A stretch of DNA of 64,000 nucleotides from Micropterus salmoides (lineage: Eukaryota > Chordata > Actinopteri > Centrarchiformes > Centrarchidae), in the NCBI RefSeq assembly GCF_014851395.1, contig NW_024044681.1, positions 1,271,413-1,335,412 on the forward strand, in the 5' to 3' direction. Below are positions 50,601-62,600 of the stretch, one piece after another; within the stretch, counting starts at the first letter, position 1, and every line of letters begins with the position of its first letter. The notes under the pieces are model-generated. The model saw only the letters and a program-made list of their open reading frames with translations. It had not been told where the DNA came from and did not search any database. The translations under genes were made by a program, and so were the position numbers.

Positions 50601-53600
50601 ACCCCAACCGGTCGAGGCAGATGGCCGCCCACCCTGAGCCATGGTTCTGCTCGAGGTTTCTGCCTCTTAAAGGAAGTTTTTCCTTGCCTCTGTCTCCTAG
50701 TGCTGCTCTTGGTGGGAACTGTTGGTCTTCTGTAAATAGCATCACAGAGTACGGTCTAGACCTGCTCTTTTATGAAAAGCGCTCAGAGATAACTGTTGTT
50801 GTGATTTGGCGCTATATAAATAAAATTGAATTGAAAATTGAATTGAATTTACGTCCCGCTGGCTGCCATCACGTTAGTTATTAACGTTGGCTGCAAACAG
50901 GTTACAGGTTTATTGTTGATCATTTAACGTTAACGTCACAGTTTTATTTAGTTAACGTTACACTGGGTTTGAGAGTCTGCGGGGTTTGTTGACTTACAGT
51001 AGATTATAAGCTGCGATTGATTGCATTGCACATTAGCCTACATGGTTGTGCTCTGTACGTGAAAACAGGTTACTGTCAGTTACAGTATTCCTTATAGCTA
51101 TGCAGTTTTATAAGCAGCTCGGATTGAACGCAGGTGATACAACATTCGTTATAACCACGAGAGACTTGAGACTTGACTTGGACTCAAGCTCAAGACTTGT
51201 GAGCATCTCTGATAAAAAGCTACTACAACAGTCTAATAGTATATAATAGCATATGATAGCAGAACACTCTAAATGGTTTCTGTACTTTTACTTTTGAAAC
51301 TAAAACCACCTTTTCAATGCAGAATAGTATTGAGTATTGAGTATTGTATAGTGTGGTAATGATACATTTACTTAAATAAAGAATACAAATACTTCCTCCA
51401 CCACGGCATTGAATGACTATAGTGTGTAAGTCAGGAGCTATAGAAGCACCTCTGATGGAGTCGCGCTGAGCCAGCCATAATGACAGATTAGAGGACTGAA
51501 TGTACCAGCCAGAGAACACAATAAATAATCATTTTTGTACTTTCTTGTACTTGAGACTTGTTTGGCGTTCCTTAGAAGAGACAGCCAACGTTGACAACAG
51601 CGGTAATTAAACTTGACATTAAAGTTATCAGGACCACAGGATGATCAAAGTGTTATCATTCCTCGGAAAAGCACCCGGGGAGCTGAAGCATAAAACGTTC
51701 TGAGCCAAGTTTGATGTTCAGTTGTTACTCGAGTTCAACTAAAACTTTGTTGTCATATTGCAATAAAGTTCTCCAAGTGGCCTGGAGATCCCGTCTGCAT
51801 CTCATACTTGTGTTTTGTTTGATTAGTGTGGCAACTCAAAGTTTCGTAAGGGTATTGTCTACCTAGAAAATCTTCCACACTAACAAAAAAAGGAAAAGGC
51901 TTCAGTCCTTTGTAGCACAGTCCTTTTTACAGTTGTAGTTATGGTGTATTTTTTCTTTACTTACCCACATTCATCTCTCAGGTAGTATTTGCCATCAATC
52001 ACCTGCTGGTTCTCTTTGATCGTGATAGACTGGATGGTGGTGTTCGTCCCTGATAGAGAGAAAGAATAACAGAGACGCATAAGTATAAAAATGTTTTATC
52101 AAATTGTTTTTGTCAGCTCAGTCTCCTTCTTTTGCAGTTTAAGTTATTTAATAATATCAATTAAGTTATTTAATAATATCAAATATAGCATATTTATTTC
52201 AAGTCTGACGAGGCTAAAGTGCTGCTAGTGCCCCCAAAAGGTTGTGTATGTTGCATGTGCTCTAAATTTCAAAGCAATCAATCCATTTAGTTGTACCAAG
52301 TGTTGAGGCTCAAATACAGTAACATGTTATAACAATATATGACACTATGCGTTTGTATTTGCTCGACTGAGGCATCGAAAACTGCATCAATTTAAATGCA
52401 ATTTGTTCACCATATTTATGAAAATAAATTGCACTGCATGCAAGTATTAATTAATATGATTCTTGATTTAACTGTGCAACATATTTGAGGCGTTCTTTTG
52501 CAAAACAGATTTCTCTGTTTGTGTTATCATAAATCCTGGTTCTTTTTATTGCGCTCTTCAGGGAAAAAGTATTAAGTTTTATTGGCCTGTAATACTCCAT
52601 TTATAACGTTTCATCCTTTGGCCACGTGAGCCGCTGTTTCTCATCCAGTTTATGTGCGTACGCATGGCACAGAGTTTGCGTGGAGGACCGGACATTCTCC
52701 CATCAGGTTTGTTTTTTATAGATCACAACCTGTGCGAGGGAAGTGGCGTATGCGCGTTTCAAGCCCTGTTTTGTACGACACGTACCGTTTATAAATGACA
52801 CCCCAGGTATTTAAGTTCAGGTTGTCGTCAGTCATTTAATAAGACATCACATGAACTAGACAATAATGAAAAAAGCCACTGCATGGTATAAATCTTGTTA
52901 ACAGCATGTTGTGTATTTTGCTCTGCTGCAGCGCCTTTTTTCCACTATGGGGTGTCTACCTGAACTTAAAGATTTGTTAGTGCATTTGTTATTTTTCTGC
53001 ACAAACCAGCTAACCTTATGTGTTTAAAGACACATTTTATTTTAGTGGCTTAACTGTTGTATGCATGTGAGACACGAAACCTATTAAATATGGTTAGTTA
53101 GTATTTATGACTACCTGGCTTGTAGTTAATGAGATATTTTGTTAAATACCAAAGAATTGGTTATACTCTCTGACTTTCATCGCCATCCTTTAATATGGCA
53201 AAAACACAAGAAGTTACAGACAGCCACGTCTACGTCCCCCTGTAGGTTGTATTAAAACAAACGTTCCCCCGTCTGTTAGTAACTGACTTAACATCTATCC
53301 AACATAACGGTGTGTGAAAGCGTCACTGTGTGTGTCTGTTTTAAATGTAGAACAGGTGAACACTCACAGTCTCTGGCACTTTTCATCTTGCGATAAAGAT
53401 TTGCATCTCTTTTTTCTGTAGAGCAAAAGAAAAAAAATACAATCACATACTCTAGTTAGTACTGTTGGCAGCAAGTGTGCAGACCAGACTGTCTTTCTTT
53501 GTGATATATGGCATCCATTTATAGTATATAGAATACAGCAAACATACATCCGTTTGTATTCATGTAAATAAATAACACAAACAACATTGGACAGGGAGCT

Positions 53601-56600
53601 GTTGTTACCTGTCAACCGCTTGTATGCTCCAGCTGATTTAGTGGAGGTGATGTTGGAGTCAGTGCTGCCCTGTGCTGGTGGAGGGCAGCAGTACACATGA
53701 TCGCAGTACAGCAGGTCACAGAAGTCCACGTCTGGCGGCCAGAGGCCAGGTGGTCTGGTCTGTGTTACTGTTAGAGAGAAGAAATTCACCAACTTTAGAG
53801 ATAGAAGTTGAAATGTTTTCAAATTTATGAGATTAATCTCAGCATGTCTTGTTCTAATCTTCTCTAATGTGACTTCACTGCAAGACAAATATTTGCAGGG
53901 TGAACACAAAAAGTCATGAATGCATGAATTAATCTGCTTATTCATTAATCATCGGCTTTTTTTACATGGTCAGTCTCATATTACCCCGAATTCTCCATGT
54001 GAAAAGGTGCTGAATGCCAAATAATTTCTTTACATCCTCGATGTAACTGTGTAGGTTGTAGGTTACCTGTGCTGCTCATAGTTGTGGTCTGCAGAGGAAC
54101 CATGCTGCCGTTGCTGATAGACAAAAACAACAATCAGCACAATCAACCCTGCACAGAACACTGAAGAGATGTTAAGTTTAGCCCCATAAATGCCACAGAC
54201 AGCCTTTGAGGCAATGACTAACAAGCTGTACAAAAGAGTTCATGTGGTTACTTGGCAGTTACCAAGTTGTCAACAGGTGACTGTCAGGGGTTTCTACACT
54301 GATCAGCCATAATATTATGACCACGTGCCTAATATTGTGTAGGTCCTTTGAGGCACGTACTCCACTACACATCTAAAGGTGTGCAGAGGTATCTGATCCT
54401 GTCCTGTATAATGTTTTTTTTTAAACATGTTTGAAATAAATATATCAGTCAATACCAACAGAGTACTTCATTCGATACCTTGCATGAAATGCCACCTGTT
54501 GAAGCCGTAGTAGTTGATTGGTAGCCTATTATTATTTTTATTGTTTTTATGGACAAGCAAGGTTATCTATTTAATTTTTTTCTTGTTACAAATAACTGTT
54601 ATATAAAAGTATTGGGAAATTTTATCACATCCTCCTCCTCCTTATTAGGTCATCCTCACAGGTAGTATTATACGAGGACAGACTACAGCTTGGGAGTTTA
54701 TTATATTTGAATGAGAGAGGAGGAGTGAAATAGTTTAGTGACCAAATAAGTTGTGGGAAACGAATTTAAGGTAATGTTTTGATACGTGTGTTGAAAGTAA
54801 ACAGCGGAAAAGTATTTTGTTCACTTTCGATCTCCGCTTTTTCCTTTATTGGTGAGTCGCAAACCTCCAAAAACGGCGGTCAGAAGTATAAAAGGAGTCT
54901 GCTTAAACGAGTCACTAAACTACGCGAAAGACTCTCAAACAGAGGAAAAGAGCATCTGCACGTTCAGCCGGTGAACGGTGATATGCCTGAGACGCAGCCG
55001 AAGGTGAGCGGCTGTTAAAATCAGGCATGGACTGAGCGCGTGCAGCGTTTTTTATAAAGTTTATGGTGCAGGCACATCAGGAAAAGATGTGCCTGCCTCT
55101 TTCTTTCTGTCTGTTGCTTGTGTGTTTGGCTGCAAGCAAAACCATACAAATAGTAATTTTTTCCTGCTATCTGGCTACAAAAAGTATCGACTGAAGATGT
55201 TTCGATTCTACTCGATTCTGGGCTGTTTCGGTCGATACCATAAAGGTATCGAGTAGCGTTACCCCTCCCTAGTATCAGGTGACTGCCAGTCAGTTAGGAT
55301 GTCCAGGAAGTTCCAGCTGATTGTCAGTGTTTACAAAGGGAATACTAATGGGAGGGTGGTGCTAAAATGGTTGGCAGGTGACTCATGATGGTTACCATGA
55401 AAATGTTAATGGCTGATATGGGGGTTTGTCAGGTGTTATTTTGGTTTTTATTAAGTGGATATAAATGGTTTATTATTACAATAAAAAGGCTTTTTTTACT
55501 CACCCGTTGTCAGTAAAGTCTTCCTCCTTCAAATTTAGCAGGTACAGAGCGCTGATAGCGATGATGCTGCACACACATACACACACACACCATTGTTAGT
55601 GTTTTGAATTAATATTTTTCTCTCTCAATTTCTATGTAGTGAAAACAGGAAGTGACATCATGCCTTACCAGAAAGCCATGGTGGCCAGCAGTGTGAAGAC
55701 GCTGGCCTTGAAGACTTTGTGCTGCAGACAGTGGTTGTACTTCTGACTCCAGCCTTCCTTCTGAACTTTCCCCGACTTACACGTGTCAGGACTCTGCGCC
55801 GTCGACACACTACTGTTTTTCCTGGGTATTCTGCTGGAGGAAGCATAAGAATTCAAGCTTTTATTCTGAAGTCGCTAACGGTGGATTTTTCTTTACAAAT
55901 GTGATCCACCCTTTCCAAGGCAGAAAAAGTCAAACAAACAGTCCAGCAAATGGGCAGACAAATCATCAGCAGCACATATTTAATGAAAACAGTTGCTATT
56001 GCATATAAAATATTCCTTCGGGGCCACAAGTGTTCATTGAACCTTCCAGTTCCAGTTTTTTCCTTCATGTATCTGTCCTTGTTAGGATGACGACAGTAAG
56101 ATTGATAAGGTAGAGACAGAAGCTCAGGCGTCAGGCTGATATCGGTGTTCTCCGGGAGTATGGCAAGGTTGAATCTTCTAAGAATGTTTACGAGACTTAC
56201 TGGCACAGATTAGAGTACAACTCATAGATAGCTCTGGTTAAGACTGATGAAGGCTTCATCACACCTGAACCTGGCTCACAGTATTTTCATTAACAGCTAT
56301 ATTGCATCAATGCAGGGAGCCAGTAAGCTCATTCACTATTAGAGACACATGAGGCTCAAACATGATAGAATATAAATTATTACAATTTAACTCGTTCAAA
56401 AATAATGTTTTGTGAATAGCTTTACACACACAAAAAAATGTAGAAATAATTTATCAACACTTTTAAGACTCTTTCCATCCTCTAGGTCTGTGACCTTCAA
56501 CCGGCCTTGTGGCGTTCTGCTTCAGTCAGCCACTGTCTACATTTCCCACAATACCTTTCAACAAGCCACAGACAAGGTTCACAAACCACAGAACAGAAAT

Positions 56601-59600
56601 TGGTCAGTTTATCATTTCTTGTAGCTGCAAAGTATTCTGGTCTTTTAAGGCCAAACAGACACTAGCCTTCAGCAACTCGATTGTCCTTGAACTGTGGTTG
56701 GCATTGATTCACTGATAACACAGTAATGCCGCTATTATGCAACACACACACACACCCTTTCAGTACTTTTCCATGGCGTTGTTGTATACTGTACATTTTG
56801 ACCTGAAATGCACTCACACACAGAGATTATGGGGTTCTGCTGTTTCATTGTTACTGAGAAAGGACAAATGCATCATTTTAAATAAATTATTCGAGTTAGA
56901 TGAGTTACAGATGCAGTGGTGCCTGAAGTACAGTTGTGTGCTCAGCTCCCTCCTGCAACCTCCAACATGGAGAGACTCTGTTTCACTCAAATATTGTTCA
57001 CAAATCTGTCAAAATCTGTGTTAGTGAGCACTTCTCCTTTACCAAGATAATCCATCCACCTCACAGGTATCAAGATACTGATCAGACAGCATGGGGATTG
57101 CTCACGTGTGCCTTAGGCTGGCCACAATAAAAGGCCTTAGGCTGGCAACAATAAAAGGCCACTCCAAAATGTGCAGTTCAATCACACAGCACAATGCCAC
57201 AGATGTCGCAAGTTTTGAGGGAGCGTGCAATTGGCATGCTGACTGCAGGAATGTCCACCAGAGCTGCGTGAATAAGCCGTCTCCAAAGGCGTTTCAGAGA
57301 ATTTGGCAGTACATCCCTCACAACCGCAGACCACGTGTAACCACACCAGCCCAGAACCTCCACATCCAGCATCTTTACCGCCAAGATCGTCTGAGACCAG
57401 CCACCCGGACAGCTGCTGCAACAATCGGTTTGCATAACCAAAGATTTTCTGCACAAACTGTCAGGAACCGTCTCAAGGAAGCTCATCTGCATGCTCGTCA
57501 TCCTCATCGGGGTCTCGACCTGACTACAACTTCACACAGCCATTGAAGAGGAGTGGACCAACACTCCACAGGCCACAATCAACAGCCTGATCAACTCTAT
57601 GAGAAGAAGATATGTTGCACTGCGTGAGGCAAATGCTGGTCACAACAGACACTGACTGGTTTCCAGATCCCCCCCCCAATACAGTGGCCTTTTATTGTGG
57701 CCAGCCTAAGGCCTTTTATTGTGGCCAGCCTAAGGCACACCTGTGCAATACCCATGCTGTCTGAGCATCTTGATATGCCACACCTGTGAGGTGGATAGAT
57801 TATCTCGACAAAGGAGAAGTGCTCACTAACAGATTTTGACAGATTTGTGAACAATATTTGAGAGAAATAGGCCTTTTTGTTTGCAAAGAGAAAGTCTTAG
57901 ATCTTTGAGTTCAGCTCATCTGCGTTTATAATTTGCTTCAGTGTAATTTCAGGAGGGAATTTATAATCTTGCAGAATGGTTCTCAGAGAACAACCTACTA
58001 CTCAACGTCAGCAAATCCAAGGAACTGATTGTTGATTTCAGGAAAAAGGAGACAAAGACACACTCTCCTGTCTACATCAGTGGTGCTGAGGTGGAGCAGG
58101 TGAGAACCTGACATGGTCGTCTCACATCTCCACACTGGTGAAGAAAGCTCAGAAAACTACCGTATTTCTTGGGAAACTTAAGAAAGCCAAATTCCCGTGC
58201 CAAGTTCTTGTCAGCTTTTACAGAGGACCAACACAAAGCATCCTGACTGGAAACATCACTAACTGGACCGGAGGGCTCTGCAGCGAGTGATTAAAACTGC
58301 TCAGAAGATCGTTGGTACCCATCTCCTGAGCATCAGTGATATCAGTGAGGTGCCTACGCAGAGCCCAAACGATACTAAAGGACAGTACCCACCCAGCCAC
58401 AGCCTGTTCACCCTGCTGCCTTCTGGGAATAGATATAGAAGTTTCTGCTGCCACACCACCAGACTGCAGAGCAGCTTTTCCCCCCAAGCTCTCAGGCTCT
58501 TTTCATCCTCAGCACTGCTCCATGTAAAATAGTTTTCTTTGTAAGACTTGTTATTTATCCACCAATCTACTGTATATAATTGTTGGTATTTAATGTTTAC
58601 CTTTTGTGCGTAGCATAAAGGGAACAGCAAAATACCTCTCATTATACAACCCTGTGTTGTAAAATGACAAATAAATCTTGTACCTTGTACCTCGTAATGA
58701 TTTATGTGATTTGTACTGTATGGAAGGACTTTAAGTATAAAGCGGTATAAATGTTTCCTCTAAGCCATATCAAACTAACAAATACTTTTTAGCAGCAAAA
58801 ATAATGTAAAAATTGTGTATTTTTCTACATTTATTGAATCTTTTTACCACTAAAAGGAAGAAACATACCTCAAGGTGGAGGTAATGTTGTATAGTTGAAA
58901 ATTATTTTGGCCTAACATTATATTCACAGATGTCAAATGATCAATATTGTAACAATAATATTATTGTAATATTGATATTTGCTGACATATTAGCTCACAG
59001 GCCCAGCCACAAAGTTTAAAGACAGAACATTGGCTGTATTGAAGTATAAAGGACCAAACTATTCAGCATGTTGACTGACGGATCTTGACATTTAATTCAT
59101 TCATGTGTTTTTTGTTTGTTTTCTGTATTTTAATTGTCTTTGAGATATGTGAAAAGCACTTCAAATATAATTTATATCATTTTTTTAGGTGGATGTTCGC
59201 TTGCAGCTTGATTAAAGGTCCAAAGTACGAGATATGTAGCCATGATTTTCTGACTATAAATGACCTTTTGTCCACCCCTGTAAATGGTGATATATATGTT
59301 TAGAGGTGAATGAATAAATAGCTGAATGGATAAAGTTACCCGGTGGAGCGCAGGCTGCCTGTCAGGCTCTTCAGTTTTGCCAGTCGGCCGTTCCAGACCT
59401 CCAGCTCTTTGATTCGTGTGTCCAGGTTGTCGGTGAGCTTCGACAGTTGCTGCACCGCCCCCACGTTCTCCATGAAGATCTGCTCCTGAAGGAGAAGGAA
59501 GAGGAGGGAATCAGAGGAAATACAGATTCTATACAAGGGAGATTTTCTCCTGCTGGAAAAGAGATCTAACAATGATGATATTCTTCATATTCAACATCAA

Positions 59601-62600
59601 ATTCCATGAGGATTGGTAGGATGCCTGTGGCTAAGGAGCTGAAGCTGTTGACTGATGGACAGAAAGCACCAAAATATTTTGAGTTTCACTCTGATAAAAG
59701 AAACCTTTCATAAGAAAATACATTGAGCAGCAATTTGTTTCAAGTCATTAATCATGCTAAAAATGCAAAACATCCTCTGCTTCATATCAATGCACATTAA
59801 ATATTTTGGATTTTCTATAATAAGAGTTATGTGATGATTTTTAAGAACATTTGATGTTTGAAGTATTCCACATTGAAGGTGAATTGTAAACGTCATAAAT
59901 TTGCATAAACATTAACCAAAGATGATAAACACAATATAGTCTGGAGGCAGGAGGGGAGAAGAGATTACCTTGTCCACCATGAGAAAGTTAGGAATCTTTT
60001 CTCCGTCAGAACAGCTGACGTCTCCGACCTCCTTCACCGCTGACGGCAGCAGCTCCTTCACCTCCTGAGCTATTATACCTGAAATATAATGTGACACTGT
60101 TATTATAATACATTCACACACACCTAGTATAACAAATAAACTGCAGTGTCAATATTATGATATATAGGGCCTGATTTACTAACATCCCGAATAAAGAGTG
60201 TGTGCATTCTAAAATATTGCACGTGTAATTTTGGTACCTGTTATGGGTGATTTACTAAGAATTATTGCGTCGATGACAACAGGAGAAAAACAATGGAGGT
60301 GGGAGTATTGAAATGAGGGTAATGTTTAATGTTTCCGCCTTGGAGAGTCGGGAGAGAAAGCAGCCACCGCGTAAAAACCTTGGTTTGTTTCGTTCAGTGC
60401 GTCTCGAGTGTGGAAAACGTCTGTACCTGCACATCCTGCCTGAGACTGCACTAAGGACTTTGGACAGCACACCTGGAAAACAAACCACGCTTGTGGGTCA
60501 TACGCATGCGCAGAACTGCTAAGTAGCACATCTCGATAGGTAGCATAAATCGACGGAACACCGGTCAAAACGAAATTTGCTTCCTTGGCACAAGTGTTAA
60601 TATAACAGTATCGCCAAAGCTAAAGGAAAATACAAAAAAATCTATTCATATAGTTAATCGAATAAATAAAATAAAATAATTGTATTTCAATAATATTATC
60701 TAATAAGCTATTGCTAATTTCTCCACGTCTTCTTTCATTATGTCTCCTTCTGGAAACAATAACAGCAGCCATCTCTGTGCAACACTTGCCGGTTTGCACC
60801 TTCCTTTCAAATGTATAAAATCCAAAGGCTGTTGCACTCACGTGAAATAGCGTTTAGGCTTGGTAGATCACATTGCGTGTAGTAAATAAATGTAACTGCA
60901 TGTTACGCCCCAAATTGCATATTCATTAAGGCAAAAGTAGTAAATGAACAACAGGTGCTATCTTGCGCTTTTTAAAGACCTCATTCTGCGTGCACACCGT
61001 TAGTAGATCAGCTTACGTGCTAATTTGCTGGTGATATCAAGTTTGCACACGTTTTTACTCGCGCAAACCTTTAGTAAATCTGGCCCATAGTGTATAATAA
61101 TGTGGCTTGTTACCTGTCTGGTGGGTGTGGTCTATTCCCATGGTGGAGGCAAACTCTGGTTTATAATCGAACTCAACGATTCTCATCTGAGTGATTCTCT
61201 TCAACTGCTGCTCAGAGTCGACCTGACGAGCAAACAGATGAGGACATTTTAAGGAATTTAATGATTAAGTGCAGAAATTTGAATCAATTGTAAGTGAAAT
61301 AACCAATAATAACTGAATATTGTTATTGGAGGGGGAAGAATTCCACACAATGTACCCTTAAAATTCAGCAATAATTCAATGTGAAATGTTCATCACACTC
61401 ATTACTTCACTAACTTGGCAAAAAAAATGATTTGCAGTTCAATTAGATATTGTGAGCTTGATACAAATAATTTTGGTGATCAGGTTTTCCAAGAGTAGGC
61501 AGGGCTTCCTCCAGGAAATTAGTTAGTGGATGTGGTTAATTGCTGCAAATGATAAACTTATAACTATCTGTCATCCATATAGTTACAAGATGACCATTGC
61601 TGAGTGATGGAGCATCACTTCTCGTTGGTGCTAGATCTCAATCATCCAATGCCATATTTAATGAAGTGTTTTTAATTTCCTGTGATGTTTTTAAATGATA
61701 TGTCATTGTCTTACCTCCTGTATGTTTTCCTTGGCGCGGAGGTCAGACGGCTGCATGACGGCGCCCATCACCTTGGCGTTGCCGCAGACAACTAATGCCT
61801 CATCAGGGGAGTCTGTGTTGATGCCCACTCGGCCTTGACAGACCACAGCGTCCTGCACCGCCCCGCGCTGCCACAGGACGTCCCCGTCCATCTCAAACTG
61901 ACCGGGGTTAGAAGCCTGCAGAGGGATTGATGAGATGATGAGTAATATAAATAAGACAGATATGTGAGTGTTTGTGACAGTGGTTCAAATTTGTTGTAGG
62001 TCATTGGTTTTCTGTGTTAATACCCTGACGATGATTCTCTCCGACACCAGAGCTGTGAGGAGGAATGTCTCCTCTCTGCCCACTGCAGCGTACAGACCAA
62101 CCACCATCTGAAAATATCTACAAACAAACACACAATTAGCATTTAGCTCTGACTGTTGTTCATTAATGCACATACTCACTCACACACCTCTGGTCAGGGT
62201 TGGGTTTGCCTTTCTTCCTCATGTTGTTGGCAGTCGTCTCACTGAAGTGCAGTCGGCCAAGCGTTACCTTCGTAATTTTGCCGCCGGGCAGACTGACCCT
62301 GGAGAATCATAATTTATTGTTTTTAAAAGATTTATTTGTTCTTTTGCAAATTATTTAAATGTATTACTTATAGAAAACTGAAAACAAAGAGTTTCTGATA
62401 AGCCATATCAAAGTCCAAACCACTGACTGCGACCGGCCGCTTCTCCAAACTTTGTACACAGCTCCAGGACTGTCCCAAATTGTATTAAACTAGGGTATGG
62501 TTGGACTTAACTTGGACTAAACAGCTGGTGCAACTGATGATGTAGAGATGCTTTGTCTGTTGTCTACCTGACAGGATGGAAGGGCTTCTTGCTGCGGTTG

